The translations under genes and the position numbers were made by a program. Shown one piece after another: positions 42,984-51,289 of a stretch of DNA of 64,000 bases. Source of the DNA: Bacteroidaceae bacterium (GTDB taxonomy: Bacteria; Bacteroidota; Bacteroidia; Bacteroidales; Bacteroidaceae); assembly GCA_017555845.1 (NCBI GenBank), contig JAFZFO010000037.1, positions 1 to 64,000 on the forward strand. The letters run 5' to 3'. A model generated the notes under the pieces. It worked only from the letters and a program-made list of their open reading frames with translations, did not search any database and had not been told where the DNA came from. The first letter of the stretch is position 1. Each line of letters starts with the position of its first letter.

Positions 42984-44396
42984 ATGAATATGAAAAAGAC
43001 AAGACTGTTTGGTTGCATTGCAGCAGCCATCATGCTGTCGGGCAGTGCCGTAGCACAGAACAATGGCGGCATTGACTCGCAGATGCTCAAGGAACTGAGC
43101 GACAGCTACAAACCCACAACAGCCGAGAAGGCGCTTCAGAACATCCTGCTTTCACAGCCCATCAAGGAGCTTGCGCTGAACCAGGAGAACCTCAACGAGC
43201 TGGATACCTATTTCAGCCACAGCGTGCCATCAAAGGGCATCACAAACCAGAAGTCATCGGGCCGTTGCTGGCTCTTTACAGGCCTCAACGTAATGCGTGC
43301 CAAGATGATTGCAAACGAGAACCTCGGTGCTTTTGAGTTCTCACAGGTATACAACTTCTTCTTCGACCAGTTGGAGAAATCGAATCTTTTCCTCCAGGGC
43401 ATCATCGACACACGCAAGAAGCCCATTGACGACCGCACCGTAGAGTGGTTGTTGCAGCACCCATTGAGCGATGGCGGTACATTCACCGGCGTTGCCGACC
43501 TTGTTGCAAAATATGGCGTTGTACCCAAGGGCGTGATGAAGGAGACATACACCAGTGACAACACAAACGCATTCTCATCAATCCTCACACGCAAGTTACG
43601 CGAGTTCGCCATAGAGCTTCGCCAGGCACATGAAAAAGGCGCAAAGGAGAAAGAACTGCTGAACATGAAGAAAGAGCAGTTGAAGACTGTATACAAGATG
43701 CTCGCCAACGTATATGGCGTTCCACCCACAGAGTTCATGTGGGCACCAAAGGATGCAAACGGCAAGTACCGCGAGGAGCCACAGCTCTATACTCCAAAGG
43801 CATTCTATGAGAAGTATGTGAACATCAACATGCAGGACGACTATATCATGTTCATGAACGATCCTGCCCGTGAATATTGGAAGAGCTATGAGATTGAATA
43901 TGACCGCCACCTCTACGACGGCCACAACTGGCTCTACATCAACCTGCCGATAGAAGAGATCAAGGCCATGGCCATTGCGTCAATCAAGGACAGCACAATG
44001 ATGTACTTCTCATGCGACGTGGGCAAGTACCTGAACTCGGAGCGCGGCACACTTGACCTTGCCAACTTCAAGTACGACGAGCTCTTTGGCATTGAGTTCG
44101 GCATGGACAAGCGCGAGCGTATCATGACATTCGACAGCGGCTCGTCACACGCCATGACACTGATGGCTGTTGACCTTGACAAGGACGGCAAGCCCAAGAA
44201 ATGGCAGGTAGAGAACAGCTGGGGCGCCAAATCAGGCTTCAACGGCACACTCATCATGACCGACGAGTGGTTCAACGAGTATATGTTCCGCCTTGTCGTT
44301 GACAAGAAGTACGTACCGGCGAAGATTCTCGACATCCTCAAGCAGAAGCCGACAATGCTCCCCGCATGGGACCCAATGTTCACACCGGAACAGTAA
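42984..44396 (+). CDS. secreted C1B aminopeptidase (PepC/bleomycin hydrolase type)
   Basis: 470 residues with a signal peptide (MKKTRLFGCIAAAIMLSGSAVAQ). The papain-like triad is present: Cys95 in SSGRCWLFTG, His389 in SGSSHAMTL and Asn411 in VENSWG. Family members form hexamers with aminopeptidase activity; most are cytoplasmic, so the signal peptide is notable but common in Bacteroidales. Alternative ATG two codons in. Confidence 0.93.
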   Translation: MNMKKTRLFGCIAAAIMLSGSAVAQNNGGIDSQMLKELSDSYKPTTAEKALQNILLSQPIKELALNQENLNELDTYFSHSVPSKGITNQKSSGRCWLFTGLNVMRAKMIANENLGAFEFSQVYNFFFDQLEKSNLFLQGIIDTRKKPIDDRTVEWLLQHPLSDGGTFTGVADLVAKYGVVPKGVMKETYTSDNTNAFSSILTRKLREFAIELRQAHEKGAKEKELLNMKKEQLKTVYKMLANVYGVPPTEFMWAPKDANGKYREEPQLYTPKAFYEKYVNINMQDDYIMFMNDPAREYWKSYEIEYDRHLYDGHNWLYINLPIEEIKAMAIASIKDSTMMYFSCDVGKYLNSERGTLDLANFKYDELFGIEFGMDKRERIMTFDSGSSHAMTLMAVDLDKDGKPKKWQVENSWGAKSGFNGTLIMTDEWFNEYMFRLVVDKKYVPAKILDILKQKPTMLPAWDPMFTPEQ

Positions 44397-44423
44397 TTGC
44401 ATAAACTTAAAGAATTAACACAG

Positions 44424-44456
44424 CAAGCCCCAAGGTCATTACGGCCTTGGGGCTTG
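44424..44456 (+). terminator. terminator of the aminopeptidase gene
   Basis: A 12-bp perfect stem CAAGCCCCAAGG / CCTTGGGGCTTG (44424-44435, 44445-44456) with a 9-nt loop, about 28 nt after the stop. The T-run is poor. Confidence 0.75.
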
Positions 44457-44482
44457 TTATGTTGCATCCACTGCATGGACTT

Positions 44483-44814
44483 TTATTTTCCTTGCTTGAC
44501 TTTTATACTTTGGAAGGAAAGATTAGGTTGTGATACCTGAATCGTCAATTCACGCGACCTACCGGTTGTATTTGGCTCTGCAATAATCCTCAACTCATTG
44601 GCGTCAACATTGGCATAACGCATAGGTTTCTTGTATTCAACCTTCAACCAATCAAAAACATAATATTCCGTACTATCCACATCATTATACCCACCATATT
44701 CTCTTATTTTGGGTTTCTTGCTGCTAAGTATTATTGCTTGGTAAAAGTCATTACCGCCAAAAACTCTCACACCACCTTCATTAGAAAGGGTCACACTCTC
44801 GGGATAACCAAAAT
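44483..44814. repeat. direct repeat, copy A
   Basis: About 332 nt nearly identical (roughly 95% by eye) and in the same orientation as 50438-50769; the offset is 5955 nt with no indel. Identity stops sharply around the lipobox-proximal codons. Confidence 0.8.
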
Positions 44815-44911
44815 CCTCCTCTTGCTCCATAGTACCTATTGGTATTAGGTCACAAGAGACAAACAAAAATGTAAGACTGCATAAAATGGTTTTAGTCAAT
44901 AACTTTTTCAT
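44483..44911 (-). CDS. BACON-like lipoprotein (copy A)
   Basis: 142 residues from the ATG at 44911. Lipobox with Cys20 (LTFLFVSC). The mature part is one all-beta domain: SVTLSNEGG, a middle WLKVEYKKP and the end LRIIAEPNTTGRSRELTIQV ... IKVKQGK, which follows the BACON/Ig-like pattern (nTG.aR..tI.v...Q). From the lipobox on it is almost identical to the product of 50438-50866. It has its own strong promoter and sits right after the C10 protease gene, so a role as a partner or inhibitor of that protease is possible but unproven. Confidence 0.75.
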   Translation of the reverse strand: MKKLLTKTILCSLTFLFVSCDLIPIGTMEQEEDFGYPESVTLSNEGGVRVFGGNDFYQAIILSSKKPKIREYGGYNDVDSTEYYVFDWLKVEYKKPMRYANVDANELRIIAEPNTTGRSRELTIQVSQPNLSFQSIKVKQGK

Positions 44912-44927
44912 AGTTCTTTCATTTTTG

Positions 44928-44958
44928 CAAAAATACAATTTATCAATACATATTCAAA
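44928..44958 (-). promoter_or_regulatory. promoter of BACON-like lipoprotein copy A
   Basis: Minus strand: TTTG (44958-44955), 19-nt spacer, TATTTTTG (44935-44928). Full match to the consensus. It lies between the C10 stop and the lipoprotein start, so the small gene can be expressed without the protease gene. Confidence 0.7.
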
Positions 44959-44964
44959 AAATAT

Positions 44965-46509
44965 TTACGGTTTATCATAAGTAACAACTCTTAAATAGCC
45001 GTCATAATAAGTGCTCTCAATATGCGATGTACCTGGATCTGGTTCAACACTTGGGTCTTTCAATTTAAATAAACCGGAAATATAATAACCATTACTCATA
45101 GTACCCCAACCAAAATCGCAATGAACCATATTGTTTGTTTCCTTATTTGTAATTGTATTATATAAAACACCATCACGATAAGTTTTAGTTGTCACAATAC
45201 GTTCTTTAATTTTATAACCATCGATATTCCAACTATGACTCAATTTTATTTTTTTATTAGGAACAGAAAACACAATAGGAGGACAGTTTATATCCAACAT
45301 TTCCTTAACTTTACTAAAACTATAAATATTACTACGAGTATTATCAAATCCAATAGACCTCATATAAGCAGTTGCTAAAAGTGGTAATGTAAATGTACCT
45401 TCATAAAAATACAGGCTCAAGCATTCCTTTCCAACACCTCTAAGAAGATGGGCTGCTGCAATTGTATCGTATGGCAAACAGAAAAAACAATCCCTTTTCA
45501 GCTCGCTCCAATCAACAGTATATCCATCGTTAACAAATGTGTTTGGGCACTCGAAATGAGTCATCAATTTTGCGATAGCTAAAGGGAAACACCCTGTGGG
45601 CGCTATCTGCTTCTCACCAAATAGAATACACAATCGCCTTTCTGGACATAAATTATTAAATGGTTTACCCTGATGCCAACTATAATATTTGGTTAATATT
45701 GGGTACACACTTTCTACAACACTCCATTCAGAAACAAATGTTTCTGTTGTTATATTAGGAAGATTTCCTCCTCCACCACCAGTTCCGGGCATTGGCATCA
45801 GATCAACAGGACCATCATAACCATCAATAGCATCGAGAGCATAAGACACACAAAGAGAAGTTGTTAATAGCAATGGAGTCGCATCAGGATTTGGCAGGAA
45901 ATCTATTACACTATCATTTGTTTCATTCTCATAGTAAGGACGAAAATTACCAACGTAAGTATCACCATATGTGGAATCATATAAATCTATAGTATTCGGG
46001 TTCATGTATAATTCATCACCTGTTTCTGGCAACGTAAAAAAACCTGGGCCTGTTGTGGGATAGCCTTCATATATAAAGCGTTCCTCCTCTATCATATCCA
46101 TTGCAGCACATACTACAGCCTCAGAAAGAGAGCCTTCGTCAACAACAGCCAACACATCCTCGCCGATTCTTGTATCGCCAGCCAAGATTGCATAACCTTG
46201 CTCATTTTCAAAGTTTGCCACATATAAAAGATTCTCACAATCAACATTATTTCCAGAACTTCTCGTCACTTTAGAACGGTACTTAATGGGAGTAACGGAG
46301 CTTACAACACGTGCACTTGCAGAACGGGTCGCAGATGTTTCTTCATCGGCCATAAAAGCAGCCAGATTAGCCAAAGCGCTATCAACCGGAATAGTAAATG
46401 TTTGTTCAGCTATAGGCTTTTCAATTGGAGTTGGAGAGGTACATAACTCCTCCTCTTGACACGACAACAGCAACAATGCTGCCACAATTGCACATAAAGA
46501 CTTTTTCAT
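44965..46509 (-). CDS. C10 (streptopain-like) cysteine protease lipoprotein
   Basis: 514 residues. Lipobox with Cys17 (ALLLLSC). A propeptide region (about 36-170) contains EQGYAILAGDTRIGEDVLAV, the Spi-like fold of C10 zymogens. The catalytic domain has Cys307 (APTGCFPLAIAKLM), His425 (LSHSWNIDGY) and Trp468 (HCDFGWG), so it looks active. Homologues include streptococcal SpeB and Bacteroides fragilis Bfp proteases. A Gly-rich linker (PGTGGGGGNLP) lies at 241-251. Lower G+C than the flanking core genes. Confidence 0.92.
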   Translation of the reverse strand: MKKSLCAIVAALLLLSCQEEELCTSPTPIEKPIAEQTFTIPVDSALANLAAFMADEETSATRSASARVVSSVTPIKYRSKVTRSSGNNVDCENLLYVANFENEQGYAILAGDTRIGEDVLAVVDEGSLSEAVVCAAMDMIEEERFIYEGYPTTGPGFFTLPETGDELYMNPNTIDLYDSTYGDTYVGNFRPYYENETNDSVIDFLPNPDATPLLLTTSLCVSYALDAIDGYDGPVDLMPMPGTGGGGGNLPNITTETFVSEWSVVESVYPILTKYYSWHQGKPFNNLCPERRLCILFGEKQIAPTGCFPLAIAKLMTHFECPNTFVNDGYTVDWSELKRDCFFCLPYDTIAAAHLLRGVGKECLSLYFYEGTFTLPLLATAYMRSIGFDNTRSNIYSFSKVKEMLDINCPPIVFSVPNKKIKLSHSWNIDGYKIKERIVTTKTYRDGVLYNTITNKETNNMVHCDFGWGTMSNGYYISGLFKLKDPSVEPDPGTSHIESTYYDGYLRVVTYDKP

Positions 46510-46642
46510 ATCTATAAACTTTTTATCATTAAAAACTATTATTCAACTTCAAACTCGCCCTGAAAACAATCTCCACTGAAATCAAAGATTTAACACGTAT
46601 GGAAAACAAGATAAAGTTTATGAAACGATTGTAGTTTGGATG

Positions 46643-46945
46643 TTATTTGATTTTTCCATCCTTTATTATTCTTAATGTAGCATTTGCTCGTGCTACTTTT
46701 TCATCAATACCTTTTCCACCAGCTATAAAAAGGCTGATAGAACAAGCCTTGCTGTTTTTAGCAACACCAATAGTTGGTCCTGTAGTATCTTCACCAGGTT
46801 CTATATGTACGTGAACATAACCTCTAGTTTGTTTCAAGAACTCCATCTTTTCAACATCAACTTTTATTCTACTCTTAATTGGCTTCAAAGTCAATTGTTT
46901 CATTTTTAAGCACCTAATATCGGTATTCTTATTTTTCTTTCTCAT
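46643..46945 (-). CDS. small unknown protein paired with the GAF membrane protein
   Basis: 100 residues from an ATG; a second ATG (codon 15, MKQLTLKPIKSR) is possible. Basic N-terminus, then an apparent alpha/beta domain (VDVEKMEFLKQTRGYVHVHI, SISLFIAGGKGIDEKVA). No signal peptide or TM; no family recognised. It starts 20 nt after the stop of the two-TM GAF gene in the same orientation, so they are probably cotranscribed. AT-rich like the surrounding block. Confidence 0.6.
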   Translation of the reverse strand: MRKKNKNTDIRCLKMKQLTLKPIKSRIKVDVEKMEFLKQTRGYVHVHIEPGEDTTGPTIGVAKNSKACSISLFIAGGKGIDEKVARANATLRIIKDGKIK

Positions 46946-46965
46946 ATATGTTCTTTTCTATCGTT

Positions 46966-47784
46966 TTACAAATGGTTAACACATACAAAATTTATCAACT
47001 CTTGCATAAAAAGAGCTATTTGCTGAAGAATCGCTACATCACGTTCTTCTATAAAACAATCTGATTTCGAGCTGTCTATACACAAGAAACCATCTAATTT
47101 TTTGCCATTTGAAGACAATAATGGCACAACAACAGTACTTTTATAAGGCAAGGGCCACATACGGCGACGAGCATAATAATCAAAACAACCAGAAGGTAGT
47201 TTAATGTCGTTTAAATGTGTATTATTATATTGATGTTTATTCGCCAACCTATTTTGGCAATAATACAATTGGTCATGTTCCACTTGTTTTCCTATTAACT
47301 TAAAGATATGTGCAAAATCTGTATTATGCATTATATAATCCTCAGTCTTTAAATTATCGAACTTTTTTCTATGATTATATGAATGTGAATCCCTACATAA
47401 TGTTTTCACATAAAGATTATTGCATTCTCCATTCACGTATTTTATACATACACCAATCTTTGTGTCTTTTGCCATACCAAAAGCCTCAGAAATTTCAGTA
47501 CATATATTTGATAATTTTAAAATAATACCATTCAGATCCTGCTGCTTAATATTCGGATATTCATTTATTACAGAATTGTGTATTTTACGAATCGCATTTT
47601 CACAATCTAAATATTTCTGTGCTTTATCATAATGCCATATAGAATAAACGCCCAACAATACGAATATGATTAATGTACCCAGAAGAAGTGCAACTATTAA
47701 CGAGCTATCAGTTTTACACAAACCAATAGCAGACAATATCAATCCAAAAACGGAGGAAAAACCACAGAATTTATCAAAATTCAT
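46966..47784 (-). CDS. two-TM protein with cytoplasmic GAF-like domain
   Basis: 272 residues from the ATG at 47784 (a TTG three codons upstream is less likely). Two TMs near the N-terminus (about 9-24 and 30-50) are followed by a helical linker (NAIRKIHNSVINEY) and a GAF-like domain whose end reads STVVVPLLSSNGKKLDGFLCID, then EERDVAILQQIALFMQELI. GAF domains bind small ligands or cyclic nucleotides. There is no kinase, cyclase or other output domain, so the membrane part may itself be the output. The partner gene follows 20 nt later. Function not assigned. Confidence 0.65.
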   Translation of the reverse strand: MNFDKFCGFSSVFGLILSAIGLCKTDSSLIVALLLGTLIIFVLLGVYSIWHYDKAQKYLDCENAIRKIHNSVINEYPNIKQQDLNGIILKLSNICTEISEAFGMAKDTKIGVCIKYVNGECNNLYVKTLCRDSHSYNHRKKFDNLKTEDYIMHNTDFAHIFKLIGKQVEHDQLYYCQNRLANKHQYNNTHLNDIKLPSGCFDYYARRRMWPLPYKSTVVVPLLSSNGKKLDGFLCIDSSKSDCFIEERDVAILQQIALFMQELINFVCVNHL

Positions 47785-47966
47785 TTTACTCAAATATTAT
47801 ATAATTAAAAATATATGAAGAACATCTCATTTAGAGTATACCCCTATTTTGTTTAAGAAAACCTCACAGAAAGAACAAACATTATGTAATCATCCACCTT
47901 AATCCAATCTGGGCACCATTATTCCAAAAGAAATACAGCATACCACGCTACAAACACTCACATTTG

Positions 47967-48380
47967 CTATTCTACATAAAACTCTCCCCCAAAGTATTCC
48001 TCGCTAATTTCTAGAACTATTTTATATGAGCCAACAGACAATTGTGGAAGAAACAATTCAATCTCGTCATCTTTGCGCAAAGTCAATTCGCCTTGCTGTT
48101 GCACAAAGCCCAATTCATCCACGATGTAATATGCAACCGACTCAAATGTCAAATAAGGACTTGTTATTGTCATCTCATTATTCGTTGCATTATACAACAC
48201 TGTAGGTAAAACGTAATAAATATCTAAGTCTCTACCAGGAAGAGCATCCTTATTAATATACTTATTCCCTTCAACTTTTTCTAATACAACATTCTGGGAA
48301 TCATCAGATTGCGCATAAGCAACATTGTTTAACAATAGTAAAGAGAAGCATAAGAATGCTTTACTTAAAAATTTCTTCAT
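47967..48380 (-). CDS. small secreted DUF3244-like protein
   Basis: 137 residues with a signal peptide (MKKFLSKAFLCFSLLLLNNVAYAQ). The mature part is a single all-beta domain: NNEMTITSPYLTFESVAYYI, GFVQQQGELTL, LPQLSVGSYKIVLEIS. That order resembles DUF3244, a family of short Bacteroides exported proteins of unknown role. It has a well-formed promoter and diverges from the TPR regulator gene, a common arrangement for a regulator and its target. Confidence 0.65.
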   Translation of the reverse strand: MKKFLSKAFLCFSLLLLNNVAYAQSDDSQNVVLEKVEGNKYINKDALPGRDLDIYYVLPTVLYNATNNEMTITSPYLTFESVAYYIVDELGFVQQQGELTLRKDDEIELFLPQLSVGSYKIVLEISEEYFGGEFYVE

Positions 48381-48403
48381 AATTCTTTTTGTTTTGGTTT
48401 ATG

Positions 48404-48434
48404 CAAAAGTAGAAATGGCATTATACACGACAAA
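48404..48434 (-). promoter_or_regulatory. promoter of the DUF3244-like gene
   Basis: Minus strand: TTTG (48434-48431), 19-nt spacer, TACTTTTG (48411-48404). Full match to the Bacteroidetes consensus, 24 nt before the ATG. Confidence 0.75.
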
Positions 48435-48476
48435 GAAATCCTTGTCCAAGCATGTCTAAGTTTAACAACAATTTTA

Positions 48477-48485
48477 CCCCCCCCC
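48477..48485 (+). repeat. C9 homopolymer tract
   Basis: Nine consecutive C between the divergent DUF3244-like and regulator genes. It lies inside an open frame (from an ATG at 48452) that continues in register into the regulator. Such runs can slip during replication. Confidence 0.6.
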
Positions 48486-48643
48486 ATTTTTACACTATTG
48501 ATTTACAATATGTTATAAACAACAGAGTGCAAATTGCAAAACAACGTTTCTTTAGTAAGAAAGACAAGATTAGACAAAATATTACAACACTACTCGTTTT
48601 TTTACACTATTTTAGCATTGAACAAAGAATAGAGCACACCATT

Positions 48644-50383
48644 ATGAGAAATTTAATACGCTTTTTGCTGTTTTCATCGTTATTTTTTGTGTCTTGTAAC
48701 AAACAAGAAAACGAAGTTCTATTAAAGCAGTTGGACGACATAAAGGCAATGGGCGATACATTGCCACAGGTTGCAATGCAAAGACTCGACTCAATAAAGC
48801 CACTGTTTGATAACGAAACGGAGTATATGCAAAATAAATTGGCACTATTGGAAATAAGATTACGCGACAAGGCGTATATTACACACTCTTCCGATTGCAC
48901 TATTAAAAAAGTGTGCAGTTACTTTGAAAAGAATGGAACGGAGACCGAAAAACAAGAGGTGCATTATTACATGGGTAGCGTGTATCGTGACCTTAACGAT
49001 TACCCTAACGCGGTGATATATTTCTTGAAATCTGCAGAAATTGCAGAGAAAGCATTAGAAGTAGATATCACATTATTACGAAAGGCATATTCGCAACTAT
49101 CAAATTTGTATAAAAAACAATTTGATTACTCGGAAGCCTTAAATGTTATTTTAAAAAGCTTATTTGTTTCATTGAAAAACGGAATTATCGATTTCAGAGA
49201 ACATGCAAATGCCGCAAGTTGCTTTTTTATAACAAACGATACAATAAATACAATAAAACACTATAATATTATTCTAGAAAGTCTTAACAATACAACGATA
49301 AACAAAAGTAATTCCGATATTATAGCAGCGGCAATGGGTGATTACACTTTATTGGGGTACAAAAATGAAGCGACAACATGCTACAATTCACTAATAAACC
49401 TCCGCGATGAAGAACTTCCATTCAACTACCTTGTTAATCTTGCTATCTATTATGAGCACATTGTATCTGTTGATAGCGCTGCAGCCATAATGCAAAAACA
49501 TTATTACACAAGTTGTCAAATCGAATCCAAATACGATGCAGCGAGGTGGCTTACAAGGTACTATGTCCAAAAAGGCGATTATGAAAAAGCTGCCGATTAT
49601 GCCATTAAGTTTATAAACGCAAATGAGGCTGTAATAGACAAAATTAACCTTGAGCATACAACCAATGCAAAGAACTTTTTCCAATACAGGCGCGACAAGG
49701 AAGAGGAGGCAAAGGTGATGCAAAAGGCAGCCAAAGTAAGATATAACTCAATGTTGGTTATTTCTGTTTCCATCATTCTATTGCTTAGCGTTGTGCTGTT
49801 CCATTTTTGGCGAAAGAAGCAGTTGCTCGATGTCATTTTAAGCAAGGAGGAGAATATTAAGCAGGTGAAGGCTTTGGCTGCCGAAAAGGATATTGAGCTT
49901 GCAAAAGAGAAGCGGGGGATTGAGCAAAAAGACAAAGAACTGGAAGTTTTGAATGCCACCAATTCAAAACTTGCCAAGCAGTTGCAGGGTGCCGAGGAGG
50001 ATTTCAAATTGCTTGTTGCGCAGAACCGCGAACTTACAAAACTGATGCTGATGAATGACATTGCCAAAAATGCCGGCGATATAATTGAGAAAGTCAAAAA
50101 GACATCAAAAGGGAAATACCACCTTAACGATGATGAATGGAAAGAGCTGCTTGGGGCAATAGACAGGCTGTACCCGGAGTTCACGTACGAGGTGCAGGCA
50201 AAGTTCAAAAAAATAAGTGAACCAATGTTGCGCGTGTGCTATCTTATGAAAATAGGACTCTCCGGGCCACAGATTGCGAACTTGACCGACTATCCACGAC
50301 AGACCGTGTGGGTAAGAATAAAGAAGATTGAACAAATAATGAACATGAATGAGATGCAGGCACAACAACGACAAGAAGAATAA
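48644..50383 (+). CDS. membrane-spanning TPR regulator with C-terminal HTH
   Basis: 579 residues from the ATG at 48644, chosen because it opens a lipoprotein signal (MRNLIRFLLFSSLFFVSC, Cys18). The frame stays open upstream to an ATG at 48452, which would add 64 residues of no clear character. Order: TPR-type helices (about 90-350, e.g. YMGSVYRDLNDYPNAVIYFL), one TM (about 370-389, MLVISVSIILLLSVVLFHFW), a coiled coil (about 395-475), and a C-terminal HTH (IGLSGPQIANLTDYPRQTVW). Similar Bacteroidales proteins sense outside the cytoplasm and bind DNA inside. It probably controls neighbours such as the DUF3244-like, C10 or BACON genes; that is inference. Confidence 0.82.
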   Translation: MRNLIRFLLFSSLFFVSCNKQENEVLLKQLDDIKAMGDTLPQVAMQRLDSIKPLFDNETEYMQNKLALLEIRLRDKAYITHSSDCTIKKVCSYFEKNGTETEKQEVHYYMGSVYRDLNDYPNAVIYFLKSAEIAEKALEVDITLLRKAYSQLSNLYKKQFDYSEALNVILKSLFVSLKNGIIDFREHANAASCFFITNDTINTIKHYNIILESLNNTTINKSNSDIIAAAMGDYTLLGYKNEATTCYNSLINLRDEELPFNYLVNLAIYYEHIVSVDSAAAIMQKHYYTSCQIESKYDAARWLTRYYVQKGDYEKAADYAIKFINANEAVIDKINLEHTTNAKNFFQYRRDKEEEAKVMQKAAKVRYNSMLVISVSIILLLSVVLFHFWRKKQLLDVILSKEENIKQVKALAAEKDIELAKEKRGIEQKDKELEVLNATNSKLAKQLQGAEEDFKLLVAQNRELTKLMLMNDIAKNAGDIIEKVKKTSKGKYHLNDDEWKELLGAIDRLYPEFTYEVQAKFKKISEPMLRVCYLMKIGLSGPQIANLTDYPRQTVWVRIKKIEQIMNMNEMQAQQRQEE

Positions 50384-50437
50384 AATTGTAATTAATGGAC
50401 CGGCCTCTTGTTACGTTTATATATCTGCTGCATGAAT

Positions 50438-50769
50438 TTATTTCCCTTGCTTGACTTTTATACTTTGGAAGGAAAGATTAGGTTGTGATACCTGAATCGT
50501 CAATTCACGTGATTTGCCGGTTGTATTTGGCTCCGCAATAATTCTCAACTCATTGGCGTCAACACCGGCATAACGCATAGGTTTCTTGTATTCTACCTTC
50601 AACCAATCAAAAACATAATATTCCGTACTATCCACATCATTATACCCACTATATTCTCTTATTTTGGGTTTCTTGCTGCTAAGTATTATTGCTTGGTAAA
50701 AGTCATTACCGCCAAAAACTCTCACACCACCTTCATTAGAAAGGGTCACACTCTCGGGATAACCAAAAT
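50438..50769. repeat. direct repeat, copy B
   Basis: Partner of 44483-44814, same orientation. Recombination between the copies would remove about 6 kb holding the C10 protease, GAF pair, DUF3244-like gene and regulator. Confidence 0.8.
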
Positions 50770-50866
50770 TCACTTCTTGTTCCATAGAGCCAATTGGGAC
50801 AAGGTCGCAAGAGACAAAAAACAGTAAAAAGCCACATAACAGGGTTTTAATCAATGTTTTCTTCAT
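50438..50866 (-). CDS. BACON-like lipoprotein (copy B)
   Basis: 142 residues from the ATG at 50866 (MKKTLIKTLLCGFLLFFVSC, lipobox Cys20). From GYPESVTL to the end it differs from copy A (44483-44911) at only a few residues (for example YSGYND for YGGYND, RYAGVD for RYANVD, TTGKSR for TTGRSR). Its signal peptide is instead nearly that of the next gene upstream (50884-51288), so it seems a mosaic of the two. Function not known. Confidence 0.75.
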   Translation of the reverse strand: MKKTLIKTLLCGFLLFFVSCDLVPIGSMEQEVNFGYPESVTLSNEGGVRVFGGNDFYQAIILSSKKPKIREYSGYNDVDSTEYYVFDWLKVEYKKPMRYAGVDANELRIIAEPNTTGKSRELTIQVSQPNLSFQSIKVKQGK

Positions 50867-50883
50867 AGCTAAGTTTTTTATTA

Positions 50884-51288
50884 TCAACCTTCTTGTCTTA
50901 CATCAATTGTTTGAAACTCATTAATATCATCGACAGTCAATTTCATTTGACGTGGTTTACCGGTTGTGTTTGGCTCTACATAAAGTTTAAAACTATCTCC
51001 AAGTACGCCTCCGAACTCTACCCTCAGCCAACAATCTACTTCATAATGCACACCGGTTTCTTCACAATACCCATATGAAATATCATTATCATCATCAGTC
51101 GGTTCGGTATTGTGTAATATTATCCCCGAAAAAGATGCACTACCATTGTAAGTTCTCTCGCCACCTTCTTTGGCAAAAGTTATAGTCTCGGGGAAACCAA
51201 AATTCACTTGCTTTTCCCATGCGCCAATACAAGAGACAAGCAACAGGGATATTGCGCATAACAAGGTTTTAATCAATGTTTTTTTCAT
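50884..51288 (-). CDS. BACON-like lipoprotein, divergent paralogue
   Basis: 134 residues from the ATG at 51288 (signal MKKTLIKTLLCAISLLLVSC). Same layout as copies A and B: TITFAKEGGERTYNG, WLRVEFGG and YVEPNTTGKPRQMKLTV ... VRQEG, but with an acidic loop (TEPTDDDNDISYG). It is the older paralogue of the pair and lies 17 nt upstream of copy B in the same orientation. Confidence 0.72.
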   Translation of the reverse strand: MKKTLIKTLLCAISLLLVSCIGAWEKQVNFGFPETITFAKEGGERTYNGSASFSGIILHNTEPTDDDNDISYGYCEETGVHYEVDCWLRVEFGGVLGDSFKLYVEPNTTGKPRQMKLTVDDINEFQTIDVRQEG

Positions 51289-51289
51289 A

